A stretch of 27,219 bases of DNA from assembly GCA_905215155.1 (NCBI GenBank), contig CAJMPJ010000048.1, positions 1 through 27,219 on the forward strand, read 5' to 3'. Within the stretch, counting starts at the first letter, position 1, and the number at the start of each line of letters is the position of its first letter. Below are positions 1-8,396 of the stretch, one piece after another. The translations under genes were made by a program, and so were the position numbers. This stretch comes from an uncultured bacterium. GTDB taxonomy: Bacteria; Bacillota; Clostridia; Lachnospirales; Lachnospiraceae. The notes under the pieces were generated by a model. It was not told the origin of the DNA, searched no databases, and saw only the letters and a list, made by a program, of their open reading frames with translations.

Positions 1-260
1 CCTATCGGGAGGCTAAAACCGAGGTACCCAAGGTAGAACCGGAAATCTCTGGAGATATGCAGCTTGGTCTGCACCGGGAGCTGGCTGAGGGTGAGAAGAC
101 GGATTCCATCGAATTAAATGGCAAGGATACCCCAACGGTAAGTTTTACGGTCCCTGAAGATGCCGGAACTGGAGATACGATCCATATGATCGCTGAGGTA
201 CAGGATGATGGGGAGCATAATCTGAAACGTTACCAGCGGGTGATTTTAACGGTTGAATAA
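1..260 (+). CDS. C-terminal end of a DUF1593 / Sde0182-like protein (partial)
   Basis: The reading frame is open from the left edge (first full codon at base 3) to a TAA at 258-260, so only the last 85 or so residues are present. The segment ends in a small beta-rich domain with TVSFTVPEDAGTGDTIHMIAEVQDDGEHNLKRYQRVILTVE. The pattern 'DDG...L.RYQRVI.TV' is typical of the C-terminal domain of the DUF1593/Sde0182 family, whose N-terminal part resembles nucleoside hydrolases and is often tied to plant cell-wall degradation. The N-terminal catalytic part lies outside the window, so no activity can be checked here. The ATG at 57 is internal, not the start. Family assignment is from motif memory only. 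Confidence 0.7.
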   Translation, partial: YREAKTEVPKVEPEISGDMQLGLHRELAEGEKTDSIELNGKDTPTVSFTVPEDAGTGDTIHMIAEVQDDGEHNLKRYQRVILTVE

Positions 261-347
261 GAAAACCGGCCTTCAATCAATGGATCAAATTAATAAGTGC
301 AGGGAATGATCTCCTGCATCAAATATTCAAACAGGGGAGTTTGTTAT

Positions 348-2090
348 ATGAAAAAATATGGTATAGCAGCCGGACTTATCCTATTTGCTGCGGTAATGGC
401 GGCAGGCTGTGGAAGATCCGGGACAGCAAAAGAAATGGAGTCAGGGAGTAAGGAGACCGGACTGGCAGCGGAGACCTCTTCCCTGGCAGAGGAGAAAGAG
501 GAAGACGAAACCGTAGTTACCACCACCTATGGTCCGGTAAAAGGAATAAAAGAAGGGGAACTATTGACCTGGTACGGGATTCCATATGGAAAGGAACCCT
601 CCGGGGAGCTGCGGTGGCATAGCCCGGTAAGTCCTGATCCATGGACCGATGTCCTGGACTGCAAAGCAGCTTCCAAGCCGGCCCTCCAGCTTTCCGGAAC
701 AGAGGTCACCGGCAGTGAAGACAGCTTGAGACTCAATGTTTTTGCAAAGGAAGGAAGCGAAAATCTTCCGGTTATGGTCTACATCCATGGAGGAAACAAC
801 CAGACGGGAAGTGCTGGAGAGATTCCGGGTACGGACATTGTGAAGAATGCAAACTGCGTGTATGTATCCGTGGATTACCGTCTGGGACTTTTGGGCTTTA
901 ATTCTCTGCCGGCCCTTCAGACGGAAGAAAACAGCACAGGAAATTATGCAATGCTGGATATTGCATCTGCATTGGACTGGGTGAAAGACAATATCAAAGC
1001 CTTTGGCGGAGACCCGGAGAATGTGACCATATCCGGTTTTTCAGCCGGCGGCCGGGATGTGATGGCAATGCTGATCAGTCCCGTATTTAAAGGCAAGTTC
1101 CAAAAGGCCATCGCGTTCAGCGGCGGCATGACAACGGCGGATGAAACGTTAAGTGCAGAAAAGATTTCAAAAGCTCTTGCCCCGCTTGCGGTGGAGGATA
1201 AGAAAGCCGCCAACGAGGAAGAGGCGGCAAAGTGGCTGATGACGGATGGAGCAGATGTAAAAGAGTATTTGTATTCGATCTCATCCGAGCGTCTTGTTCC
1301 GTTAATGGGCAACGCCATGATACGAATGAGTGTATTTCCTCATCTTTACCGGGATGGGGCAGTGATTCCGGAAAACGGGTTTGATACGGAGGAATATAAC
1401 CAGGTTCCTCTGATGATGCTTACTGGAAGCTCTGAGTTTTCCATGTTTTGTTTAGGAGATCCTTACTTTGAAAGTGAGGACATGAAAGGCTACTCCGAAG
1501 AAGAGATAAAGAACGCCAAAGCCTTTGCAAGCAAATACGGCAGTGAGATGTACCGTATTTTTAATGCACAGGCCAGTGCGGAGAAGATGGCAGACCGTTA
1601 TCAATCCGATATCTATATCTGTCAGGTTGATTACGGCAGTACTGGTGCGGCAAAGAAGGATCTGGGGGATTATGGGGCATTCCACGGAATCTTCGTTCCT
1701 ATGCTTACAACCAAAAACAATTATACAGACATTTTCAAAGGGGCTTTTGAAAAACCAGGCTATACGGCTATGGCTAAGGAATATAACCAGTATTTGGCGA
1801 ATTTCCTGGCCTCCGGAGATCCCAATGGGGAGGGACTCGCAACCTGGAGCAAATGGTCACCGGATAAAAAGGTTTCCATGGTCTTTGATGGAACGGAAAG
1901 CGATGCGGTGGTTGAAGAAAAAGACGTCAGCACCACATATGATGACATCATCAAGGCAATGGAAGCGGATACCAGCGTTTCGGCAGAGATCAAGGATAAG
2001 CTGATCAGAAATGTATTGAACGGGCGTTGGTTCAGCAGTGCTCTGGATAAAAAGTATCAAAATAAAGACCTATGGCAAACCACGGAATAA
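348..2090 (+). CDS. Lipoprotein type-B carboxylesterase (para-nitrobenzyl esterase-like)
   Basis: This encodes a 580-residue alpha/beta-hydrolase of the COesterase family, which hydrolyses carboxylic esters; the natural substrate is unknown. The start at 348 is chosen over an in-frame ATG at 297 because it follows a GGGGAG ribosome site at about 334-338 and opens directly into a lipoprotein signal peptide with lipobox MAAGC (Cys21). The enzyme should therefore be anchored on the outer face of the membrane. A Glu/Ser-rich linker follows. The family start motif is seen (YGPVKG...LLTWYGIPYG), then the nucleophile motif GFSAGG with Ser232, Glu363 in LTGSSE, and His446 in GAFHGIF, which together form a plausible catalytic triad. 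The usual GESAGG motif has Phe in place of Glu here. The gene is monocistronic and ends in a strong terminator. Fold is certain; substrate is not. Confidence 0.88.
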   Translation: MKKYGIAAGLILFAAVMAAGCGRSGTAKEMESGSKETGLAAETSSLAEEKEEDETVVTTTYGPVKGIKEGELLTWYGIPYGKEPSGELRWHSPVSPDPWTDVLDCKAASKPALQLSGTEVTGSEDSLRLNVFAKEGSENLPVMVYIHGGNNQTGSAGEIPGTDIVKNANCVYVSVDYRLGLLGFNSLPALQTEENSTGNYAMLDIASALDWVKDNIKAFGGDPENVTISGFSAGGRDVMAMLISPVFKGKFQKAIAFSGGMTTADETLSAEKISKALAPLAVEDKKAANEEEAAKWLMTDGADVKEYLYSISSERLVPLMGNAMIRMSVFPHLYRDGAVIPENGFDTEEYNQVPLMMLTGSSEFSMFCLGDPYFESEDMKGYSEEEIKNAKAFASKYGSEMYRIFNAQASAEKMADRYQSDIYICQVDYGSTGAAKKDLGDYGAFHGIFVPMLTTKNNYTDIFKGAFEKPGYTAMAKEYNQYLANFLASGDPNGEGLATWSKWSPDKKVSMVFDGTESDAVVEEKDVSTTYDDIIKAMEADTSVSAEIKDKLIRNVLNGRWFSSALDKKYQNKDLWQTTE

Positions 2091-2101
2091 TAAAATGAAT
2101 C

Positions 2102-2147
2102 AAGCGTCTGAAACTCTTTTTAACGGGGAGTTTCAGACGCTTTTTTT
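2102..2147 (+). terminator. Intrinsic terminator after the carboxylesterase gene
   Basis: A perfect 15-bp inverted repeat (arms 2102-2116 and 2128-2142, 11-nt loop) runs into seven T residues at 2141-2147. It sits just after the esterase stop and 13 bp from the stop of the convergent response-regulator gene, so it separates the two units. Confidence 0.93.
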
Positions 2148-2160
2148 AGGGGAAAATCTT

Positions 2161-2853
2161 CTAATCCTCATACGAATTACTGGAATACTCCACCCTTGGC
2201 CTGCCTCCGGTGGAATAATCCACCCGGCTGCGGACCTCATTGTTTTCGATGAGATAGTTCATATATCTACGGACGGTGACCTTGGAAAGTCCGGTTTCGG
2301 CAGAAATCTGTTCACTGGTAAGGTATTCCCCCTGATAGGACTGAAGGCAGAAATGGATTCGGTTGAGAGTCTGGCGCTGGACGCCTTTTTGCAGTTCCAT
2401 TTCCCTGCTTTGGGGAGACGGGCGCCGGACACTGATCAACTGGTCGATATCCTCTTGTGTAAACTCCATGCCGGTTTCCATCACCGTCCGTTTCAGTAAA
2501 TATTTATCCATGGCCTGTGCAAACCGCTCATAGCGGAAGGGCTTGATTAAATAGTCCACGATCCCCAGCCGGAGTGCCTCTTTGATATGAGGGGCATCGT
2601 TGGCGGCGGTGATCATGATCACGTCAGCCTCGTTGTTCTGTCTGCGAAGTGCTTCTAAAAGCTCCAGCCCTGAAAATTCCGGCATGTAAAGGTCTAAAAG
2701 GAGCAGATCCACCTTTGTTTTTTCCAGAAATTCCAATGCGGTCTTTCCATTATAAAAAGTGGCAATTACCTGAATCCCAGGCGTTTTCGCTGCAAATTGG
2801 TTGTTAATGGAGGCCACCATGCGGTCATCCTCCACGATAACAGTTTTAATCAT
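2161..2853 (-). CDS. maeR: Response regulator, CitB/DcuR/MalR family
   Basis: A 230-residue two-component response regulator. The N-terminal receiver domain (about 1-120) shows the acidic pair in VEDD (Asp9, Asp10), the phospho-acceptor Asp54 in LLLLDLYMP, Thr82 and Lys104 in YLIKPF. The C-terminal part (about 175-225) is a helix-turn-helix (LTSEQISAETGLSKVTVRRYMNYL) ending in GRPRVEY, the form seen in CitB/DcuR/MalR regulators of C4-dicarboxylate and citrate genes. The start at 2853 has AAAGGA just upstream and overlaps the kinase stop by 8 bp, so the pair is translationally coupled. A longer open frame to 3027 is overlap with the kinase gene and lacks a better start. The symbol is assigned by analogy with the L. 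casei maeKR/maePE locus; the ligand is inferred from the neighbouring malic enzyme. Confidence 0.88.
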   Translation of the reverse strand: MIKTVIVEDDRMVASINNQFAAKTPGIQVIATFYNGKTALEFLEKTKVDLLLLDLYMPEFSGLELLEALRRQNNEADVIMITAANDAPHIKEALRLGIVDYLIKPFRYERFAQAMDKYLLKRTVMETGMEFTQEDIDQLISVRRPSPQSREMELQKGVQRQTLNRIHFCLQSYQGEYLTSEQISAETGLSKVTVRRYMNYLIENNEVRSRVDYSTGGRPRVEYSSNSYED

Positions 2854-4441
2854 CCCTGTTTCCTTTCTCATGTTGAGCCTTCTTTTTGTTGATAATAATG
2901 GTAAAAGAGGTTCCCTCTCCCGGTTCCGATTCGATGTCCAGATATCCCTCATGCTTCTGCACGATCTCCCGGACCAGGTGCAGTCCGATGCCATGTCCTT
3001 GTTCCTTGGTGGTATACTGACGGTCAAACACCAAACCGATCTGGTCCTTTGTCATCCCGCATCCGGTGTCATCGACCACAATGGTAAGCCCTTTTTCGTC
3101 AGAAGCGATAAACAGTTCCGTCTGCTTCATATCCTGCTTTTCTTTGACCGCTTCAAATGCGTTTTCCAGCAGATTTCCGATAATGGTGACCAGTTCTCCG
3201 GTGGAAAGATAATCCGTGTGTTCACTTAGACAGCTGTCCTTGCGGAGTATGAAATGGATATCCAGTTCTTTTGCCCGGCTCTGTTTTCCGAAAAGCAAGG
3301 CGGCCACTGTCCGGTTCTTTATCTGATGAATGATGGTGTGGTAGCCATTTTCCGTTTCAGAGGCTTCTCCGGTGATGAATTTGACGGCTTCCCGGACCTC
3401 TCCAATCTGGAGAAGGCCGGAAATGACGTGCAGCTTATTTAGATATTCGTGGGTATTGGCTCTTAAGGCTTCCACGATGTGGTTCATGCCGGTCAGCTGT
3501 TCCGCCATCTCAACAACTTCAGTCCTGTCCCTGGTAATGAGCAGGATGCCTTTGGTTCTGTCATCTTTCACAAGGGGGATTAAGTTTACCAGAAGCATAT
3601 TTCCGTTGATTTCAAACAGGATACCTGTCCGGGTACGGCCGGAATGAAAGCATTGCTGAATCAGCGGATACACAGGAAGCTTGGCCGACATCCGTTCTTC
3701 CGGAAAGAATGCTTTGGCGGACTGGTTCCGGTATAGGAATTCTCCGTCCTTTCCCACAGCCGCAATCCCTTCATTTAATCTGTCCAGAATTTCTTCTCTC
3801 TGCAAATACATTCTCACAAAGGTTCCGGGTTCAAATCCCAGAAGGGACTTTCGGATGCTTCGGGAAATGATGTATGCAAAGAAAATACCAAACCCCAGTA
3901 TGGCTGAAAAGATCAGAATGAAGTGAAGGATGGCGGACCGCTGTGCCCGGTGGATGGTTTCAAGACTGGCACTTACCATGGTAAAGCCCACAAGCGTTCC
4001 TTCTTTATTATAAATGGCGTGAAACGCCCGTTTCTGGACATCTGAGCTTCCCTGGGTTTGCGTGATATAAGGCTTGGACCCTTTCAAAACCGCCTCCTCA
4101 TCGCCGCCTGCGAAAATCCCTCCAATGCGGCTGTGTATGGGATGGTAAAGGCGGATGCGGTTGGTTCCTGTGATTACAATGTAATCAATATCCGGCGATT
4201 CCTTTACCAGAAGATCAAGCTTCTTTCTCTTGTCTATGGGAAACTCTTTTTGTTCCACTGCCTTTATGATACCGTCATCCTCAGAGATCAGCTTGGCAGT
4301 CCAGGAGATCTTATCCTCCAGATTTAAGTCCATATATTTTAATTGAAGCGGAAGAATATAAATGCCCATCAGAACCATAAGCCCTAAGATCAGCAGACTG
4401 TATCCCAACAGCAATTTTTTCATCACAGACAACCGGTTCAT
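2846..4441 (-). CDS. maeK: Sensor histidine kinase, CitA/DcuS/MalK family
   Basis: A 531-residue membrane sensor kinase. It has a transmembrane helix at about 10-30, an extracytoplasmic sensor domain at about 31-168, a second helix at about 169-193, a cytoplasmic PAS domain at about 215-320, the phospho-acceptor His331 in ANTHEYLNKLHVISGLLQIG, and a C-terminal ATPase domain with NLLENAFEAV, DDTGCGM and GHGIGLHLV. The sensor segment TGTNRIRLYHPIHSRIGGIFAGGDEE is the pattern of the carboxylate-binding PDC domain of CitA, DcuS and MalK, so it probably senses malate or a similar acid outside the cell. The start has TTCCTCCTT on the plus strand (AAGGAGGAA ribosome site) six bases upstream. It is transcribed with its response regulator and divergently from the malic enzyme and transporter genes. 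Confidence 0.92.
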   Translation of the reverse strand: MNRLSVMKKLLLGYSLLILGLMVLMGIYILPLQLKYMDLNLEDKISWTAKLISEDDGIIKAVEQKEFPIDKRKKLDLLVKESPDIDYIVITGTNRIRLYHPIHSRIGGIFAGGDEEAVLKGSKPYITQTQGSSDVQKRAFHAIYNKEGTLVGFTMVSASLETIHRAQRSAILHFILIFSAILGFGIFFAYIISRSIRKSLLGFEPGTFVRMYLQREEILDRLNEGIAAVGKDGEFLYRNQSAKAFFPEERMSAKLPVYPLIQQCFHSGRTRTGILFEINGNMLLVNLIPLVKDDRTKGILLITRDRTEVVEMAEQLTGMNHIVEALRANTHEYLNKLHVISGLLQIGEVREAVKFITGEASETENGYHTIIHQIKNRTVAALLFGKQSRAKELDIHFILRKDSCLSEHTDYLSTGELVTIIGNLLENAFEAVKEKQDMKQTELFIASDEKGLTIVVDDTGCGMTKDQIGLVFDRQYTTKEQGHGIGLHLVREIVQKHEGYLDIESEPGEGTSFTIIINKKKAQHEKGNRDD

Positions 4442-4485
4442 TCCTGTTCCTCCTTACGGCTTGTAAACCATGGGGTATTTTCTCC

Positions 4486-4514
4486 ATTATATAAAAGAAA
4501 CATTTGTATTTCCA
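4486..4514 (-). promoter_or_regulatory. Predicted promoter of the maeK-maeR unit
   Basis: Read on the minus strand, a -35-like TGGAAA (4509-4514) is followed after 17 bp by a perfect TATAAT (4486-4491). It lies 45 bp upstream of the kinase start. Confidence 0.6.
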
Positions 4515-4522
4515 CTTTTTTT

Positions 4523-4534
4523 ACTTTCTAAAGT
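4523..4534. promoter_or_regulatory. Possible operator in the mae divergent region
   Basis: The inverted repeat ACTTT-CT-AAAGT lies in the AT-rich gap between the divergent kinase and malic-enzyme genes, where a CitB-type regulator would bind. It is short, and AT-rich DNA makes chance repeats common, so this is tentative. No convincing -35/-10 pair was found for the rightward genes, as would suit an activator-dependent promoter. Confidence 0.3.
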
Positions 4535-4620
4535 CTTTCTTTATTTATTAAAACTTTTCATTGTTCCGGATTGTGATAAAGTGAAATCAGAAGCAAAAAG
4601 AATGTTAGAAAGGGGAACAA

Positions 4621-5796
4621 ATGATGGATTATAATGAGCTGGCACTTAAAATGCACGAGGAACACAAGGGGAAAATCGAGGTGGTCTCAAAGGTTAAGGT
4701 AGAGGACCGGGACGATCTAAGCACTGCCTATACTCCGGGGGTTGCAGAGCCATGCCGGAAGATTCGGGACAACAGGGAGGAGGTCTACCGTTATACGGCA
4801 AAAGGGAATTTAGTTGCGGTTGTATCGGACGGTACCGCAGTTCTGGGGTTAGGAGATATCGGTCCGGAGGCAGCCATGCCGGTCATGGAAGGAAAGTCCA
4901 TACTCTTTAAAGCCTTTGCAGGCATTGATGCGTTTCCAATCTGTCTTGATACAAAGGACACGGAAGAAATTATTGAAACGGTAAAACGGATTGCGCCTAC
5001 CTTTGGAGGAATCAATCTGGAGGATATTTCGGCTCCCCGCTGTTTTGAGATTGAAAGGCGTTTAAAAGAGGAACTGGATATTCCGGTATTTCATGATGAC
5101 CAGCATGGAACTGCCATTGTGGTTTCTGCAGGGCTGGTAGGTGCCTTAAAGTTTGTGAAAAAGGATATTCATAAGGTAAAGGCCGTCATCAATGGAGCTG
5201 GTTCCGCCGGAATCTCCATCTGCAAGCTGCTATTGGAAATCGGCATAGGAGATGTAATTTTAGTAGATAAGAATGGAATCCTGGCGCCGGGAGAGGAATG
5301 GATGAATCCGGCCCAGAAGGAGATGGCGGAGAAAACCAACCGGGAAAGGCTGCATGGAAACTTAACGGATGCCATGAAGGGCAGGGATATATTCATCGGT
5401 GTATCCGCACCCGGAGTGGTTACGGCAAAGATGGTTTCCACAATGGCAAAGGATTCCATCGTATTTGCAATGGCAAATCCGGTGCCGGAGATCACCCCGG
5501 ACGAAGCCAAGAAGGGAGGCGCCCGGATCGTTGCCACAGGCCGTTCTGATTTTCCAAACCAGATCAACAACGTTCTTGTTTTTCCCGGCATATTCCGGGG
5601 GGCACTTGATGCAAGAGCAAAGGATATTACGGAGAAGATGAAAATTGCTGCGGTTTACGCCATTGCCGATATTATTCCGGAGGAAGAACTGACCGAAGAG
5701 TATATTATTCCAGGCGCCTTTGATAAGAGGGTGGCAGAACGGGTGGCAAAAGCAGTTGCAGAGACGGCAGTGGAAGAGGGCATAACCAGATCATAA
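4621..5796 (+). CDS. maeE: Malic enzyme (oxaloacetate-decarboxylating malate dehydrogenase)
   Basis: A 391-residue short-form bacterial malic enzyme that converts malate to pyruvate and CO2 with reduction of NAD(P). Visible family motifs are YTPGVAEPC with the catalytic Tyr37, VSDGTAVLGLGDIGPEAAMPVMEGK with catalytic Lys92, FHDDQHGTA, the dinucleotide-binding INGAGSAGI, and NPVPEI near the end. Length fits the short bacterial form without a phosphotransacetylase-like extension. AAAGGGG precedes an ATGATG start, so initiation could be at 4621 or 4624. It is followed 33 bp later by a 2-hydroxycarboxylate transporter and is divergent from a CitA-like two-component system, so its job is probably growth on external malate. 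NAD versus NADP preference cannot be read with confidence. Confidence 0.95.
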   Translation: MMDYNELALKMHEEHKGKIEVVSKVKVEDRDDLSTAYTPGVAEPCRKIRDNREEVYRYTAKGNLVAVVSDGTAVLGLGDIGPEAAMPVMEGKSILFKAFAGIDAFPICLDTKDTEEIIETVKRIAPTFGGINLEDISAPRCFEIERRLKEELDIPVFHDDQHGTAIVVSAGLVGALKFVKKDIHKVKAVINGAGSAGISICKLLLEIGIGDVILVDKNGILAPGEEWMNPAQKEMAEKTNRERLHGNLTDAMKGRDIFIGVSAPGVVTAKMVSTMAKDSIVFAMANPVPEITPDEAKKGGARIVATGRSDFPNQINNVLVFPGIFRGALDARAKDITEKMKIAAVYAIADIIPEEELTEEYIIPGAFDKRVAERVAKAVAETAVEEGITRS

Positions 5797-5829
5797 AAAG
5801 AATACGCTGCGCAAACAGGAGGGAAAAGA

Positions 5830-7146
5830 ATGATAGATGCACAAGCAATAAAAAAGCCGGCTTCCGGGACCAGAGTTTTTGAGGGCATTCAAATTATGGG
5901 GATGTCACTTCCGGTCTATTTTCTGGTCAGTTTTCTGATCTTATTTGCTTCCATAACGGAGATACTGCCTCAAAATATGGTAGGCGCTTTGGCGGTCATG
6001 ATGGTGCTTGGAAGCCTGTTTCATCGGATGGGAAGCCGGATTCCCATCATACGTTCTTACCTTGGGGGAGGGGCTGTATTCTGTATTTTTGCCTCCTCAG
6101 CCCTGGCAACCTTTGGTCTTCTGCCTGCCAGCGTTGTACAAAACTGTAAGAACTTTATGAATGAAGTGGGATTTTTGGATTTTTATATTTCAGCTTTGAT
6201 AACGGGAAGCATTCTGGGAATGAACCGTGATCTGTTAAAAAAAGCTGCCATACGGTTTCTGCCGGTATCGTTCCTCTCTATGGCATGCGCCTTACTTATA
6301 GCCGGAATCATGGGGATAATTACCGGTTATGGATTTGGTGAAACCATTCTCTACATCGCCATGCCGATGATGAGCGGGGGAATGGGAGCAGGGGTGATTC
6401 CTCTGTCGGGCATTTATGCAAATGCCACCGGACTTGACAGTGCCGTTATTGTATCAAAGATGATTCCGGCTTCCACTATAGGCAATGTTCTTGCCATAAT
6501 CTGTGCGGCACTGATTGCCAGGCTTGGCGCCGGGTTTCCGTCTCTCAATGGCAATGGCAGGCTTATGGAGGTTGGGGAGGAACCGGCAGAGGAACAGAAA
6601 AAACCGGCCCTCACCGTGGAGGCAATGGGAACGGGACTTATTTTTTCCCTTGCGTTTTTTACGGCGGGTGCAGTGATCAACCGGATTTTTCCCAATATCC
6701 ATGCCTATGCATTCATGATCATTCTCGTGGTCATCTGTAAAATATGCGGTTTCATTCCTTCAAAGTATGAGGAAGCCGCCGTATCCTGGAGCAAGTTTGT
6801 CATGCAGAACTTAACCAATGCTCTTTTGGCAGGAATCGGGATTGCATTATTGAATTTAAAGGTGCTGGCGGCGGCCCTTTCTCCGGTGTACTTACTGATC
6901 TGTGTGGCAATCATCCTGACGGTATCGGTCTGTTCCGGGATTCTTGGAAAGCTGGTAGGCTTTTATCCCGTGGAGGCTTCCATTACCGCAGGACTTTGCA
7001 CCAACAGCATGGGCGGCACAGGAAATATTGCAGTGCTGTCTGCGGCTGATCGAATGGAACTCATTCCCTTTGCCCAGATGGCAACCAGGCTGGGAGGCGC
7101 CATGATCCTGATCTCAGCCAGTTTTTTGGTCCGCTTGCTGACCTAG
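5830..7146 (+). CDS. maeP: Malate/citrate:cation symporter, 2-hydroxycarboxylate transporter (2HCT) family
   Basis: A 438-residue polytopic membrane protein of the 2HCT family (CitS, MaeN, CimH, MleP). The two family signature loops are present: SGGMGAGVIPLSGIYA with GGMG at 183-186, and TNSMGGTGNIAVLSAADRM with GGTG at 395-398. These correspond to the paired GGXG re-entrant loops that line the substrate path in this family. A ribosome site (GGAGGG) lies 7 bp upstream of the ATG. The context (malic enzyme upstream, divergent carboxylate-sensing two-component system) points to malate as the main substrate, with citrate possible; the coupling ion (Na+ or H+) is not decidable here. No strong terminator follows. 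Confidence 0.93.
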   Translation: MIDAQAIKKPASGTRVFEGIQIMGMSLPVYFLVSFLILFASITEILPQNMVGALAVMMVLGSLFHRMGSRIPIIRSYLGGGAVFCIFASSALATFGLLPASVVQNCKNFMNEVGFLDFYISALITGSILGMNRDLLKKAAIRFLPVSFLSMACALLIAGIMGIITGYGFGETILYIAMPMMSGGMGAGVIPLSGIYANATGLDSAVIVSKMIPASTIGNVLAIICAALIARLGAGFPSLNGNGRLMEVGEEPAEEQKKPALTVEAMGTGLIFSLAFFTAGAVINRIFPNIHAYAFMIILVVICKICGFIPSKYEEAAVSWSKFVMQNLTNALLAGIGIALLNLKVLAAALSPVYLLICVAIILTVSVCSGILGKLVGFYPVEASITAGLCTNSMGGTGNIAVLSAADRMELIPFAQMATRLGGAMILISASFLVRLLT

Positions 7147-7205
7147 GGTACTGCAAAACTGTTTTTAGCGGAATATTTTGTAAATAAAAGGAGTTATTGA
7201 GAAAT

Positions 7206-7234
7206 GGTTTCAATAAAACCTCTTGATTTTTTGA
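7206..7234 (+). terminator. Weak possible terminator of the mae operon
   Basis: A 5-bp hairpin (GGTTT 7206-7210, loop CAATA, AAACC 7216-7220) is followed by a T-rich stretch. It overlaps the -35 box of the first small RNA gene. The stem is weak, and nothing better is seen between 7147 and 7223. Confidence 0.25.
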
Positions 7235-7251
7235 TTGTCCCATGATACTAT
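7223..7251 (+). promoter_or_regulatory. Promoter of small RNA copy 1
   Basis: TTGATT (7223-7228) and TACTAT (7246-7251) are separated by 17 bp. The same -35/17/-10 layout, including the sequence ATGATACTATA around the -10, occurs at copy 2. Predicted transcript start is near 7258. Confidence 0.7.
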
Positions 7252-7257
7252 ATGGGT

Positions 7258-7394
7258 AGTTAGCTAACACTAACTACGTGTGAATATTCTATACATCAGA
7301 CTAACCCTCTGAGATTCTCCTTCATTGACCCGTGAAGGATCATGACTCCTACGAAAAGGCCGTCCCTGTAACCGCATGACAGGGCCGGCCTTTT
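7258..7394 (+). ncRNA. Structured small RNA, copy 1 (unrecognised family)
   Basis: About 137 nt between its own promoter and an intrinsic terminator. Hairpin 1: GTAGTTAG (7256-7263) pairs with CTAACTAC (7270-7277). Hairpin 2: TCAGA (7296-7300) pairs with TCTGA (7308-7312), with loop CTAACCC. Hairpin 3: CCTTCAT (7319-7325) pairs with GTGAAGG (7332-7338), with loop TGACCC. Next comes an apparently single-stranded ATCATGACTCCT, then the terminator stem (7354-7369 with 7379-7394, one internal mismatch, loop AACCGCATG). A homologous copy lies 1174 bp downstream, with pairing preserved where bases differ. The ACCC loops and CTCCT segment are complementary to Shine-Dalgarno-like sequence, which suggests a trans-acting antisense RNA. 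It could instead be a leader of the esterase gene, but 175 bp separate its terminator from that start. No known riboswitch core was recognised. Confidence 0.65.
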
Positions 7395-7569
7395 CGATTT
7401 TGCTGTGGAAAACCAGACGAACATTGGGAGATTACCGGGAAAACTATACATTTCTTGCGTATTTAAAAAAAGAAAAATGTTTCACCTGGTTTTCCTGGTT
7501 CGTTCTTTGTATAATAAGAAAAAATGGAAATTTTAAGATTTCTGATAACAAGTGTTAGGAGGACCAATC
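7395..7569 (+). other. Gap between small RNA 1 and the esterase gene
   Basis: No gene is seen in this stretch. A TATAAT at 7510-7515, directly preceded by TTTG, could be the esterase -10 box, but no good -35 lies at the right distance. AGGAGG at 7557-7562 is the esterase ribosome site. Confidence 0.4.
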
Positions 7570-8370
7570 ATGGCCAGTATGAATTGTCATTATTACAGTT
7601 TTTCTCTGATGCGTTCCGTGGATATCAATGTGATTATCCCAACTCCGGAGAGCGATGAACAAATCACCAACGAGGAAACAAAGAAGGCGTACCATTATGA
7701 AACCGGACTTCCGGTTCTCTATCTGCTTCATGGTGCGTTCGGGGATTACAGCTCCTGGGTTCGTTATTCCAACATTGAGCGGTATGCCCAAAAGCATTGT
7801 GTGGCAGTGGTTATGGCCTCTGCAGCAAATAGCTTTTACCAGGACATGTACCGGGGAGATGCCTATTTTACATTTTTTACAGAGGAGCTTCCGGCGTTTA
7901 TCGGAAGTGTTTTCCCCATTTCCAAAAAGCGGGAGGATACCTTTGTGGCAGGTCTTTCCATGGGAGGATACGGCGCCTGGTTTATGGCTCTTTCTAAACC
8001 GGAGCAGTATGCGAAGGCAGCCAGCCTGTCCGGGGCGCTTGACCTTGCCATGACTTATGAGGGGACGAAACAAGGGGATATGAAAGGACCGTTTTTCTGG
8101 GAGCAGATCTTTGAAAATCCGGAGTTGATTTCAAGAAGTGATGCAGATCTTCTCACTCTTTATGACCGCTGTGAGGCCGCGGGAACGGTCCCGGAGCTTT
8201 ACTATGCCTGCGGAACGGAAGACTTTGTATATGAGATGAATCTGTCCGTGAAAAGAGGGCTGGAGGAACGGGGAGCCAATGCCGTTTACGAAGAAGGTCC
8301 GGGCGGTCATACCTGGGATTTTTGGGACACGTATATCCAAAAAGTTTTACAGTGGATGCTTCCGGTATAA
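7570..8370 (+). CDS. Esterase, tributyrin esterase (EstA) / esterase D-like family
   Basis: A 266-residue cytoplasmic alpha/beta-hydrolase of the putative-esterase family that includes lactococcal EstA and many acetyl-esterases. Motifs seen are the oxyanion strand VLYLLHGAFGDYSSW, the nucleophile elbow GLSMGG with Ser130, Asp218 in CGTEDF, and His247 in GGHTWDFWD, which form a full catalytic triad. Length matches the family. The start at 7570 is set by AGGAGG seven bases upstream; an in-frame GTG at 7552 lies before that ribosome site and is unlikely. No signal peptide is present, so it probably acts on small acyl esters inside the cell. It stands alone between two copies of a small RNA gene. 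Substrate is unknown. Confidence 0.87.
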   Translation: MASMNCHYYSFSLMRSVDINVIIPTPESDEQITNEETKKAYHYETGLPVLYLLHGAFGDYSSWVRYSNIERYAQKHCVAVVMASAANSFYQDMYRGDAYFTFFTEELPAFIGSVFPISKKREDTFVAGLSMGGYGAWFMALSKPEQYAKAASLSGALDLAMTYEGTKQGDMKGPFFWEQIFENPELISRSDADLLTLYDRCEAAGTVPELYYACGTEDFVYEMNLSVKRGLEERGANAVYEEGPGGHTWDFWDTYIQKVLQWMLPV

Positions 8371-8396
8371 ATGAAAAACCTTTTCATTATTACTGC

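Noticed and set aside
944..1318. Antisense open frames over the carboxylesterase and other genes
   Set aside because: They lie wholly inside well-supported genes, lack ribosome sites and show no recognisable domains.
2854..3027. Longer N-terminus for the response regulator
   Set aside because: It would overlap the kinase gene by 180 bp and adds nothing to the receiver fold; the start at 2853 has a ribosome site and the canonical MIKTVIVEDD opening.
7376..7558. Small 60-codon open frame between small RNA 1 and the esterase
   Set aside because: It begins inside the terminator loop of small RNA 1, has no ribosome site, and its composition looks like non-coding AT-rich DNA.
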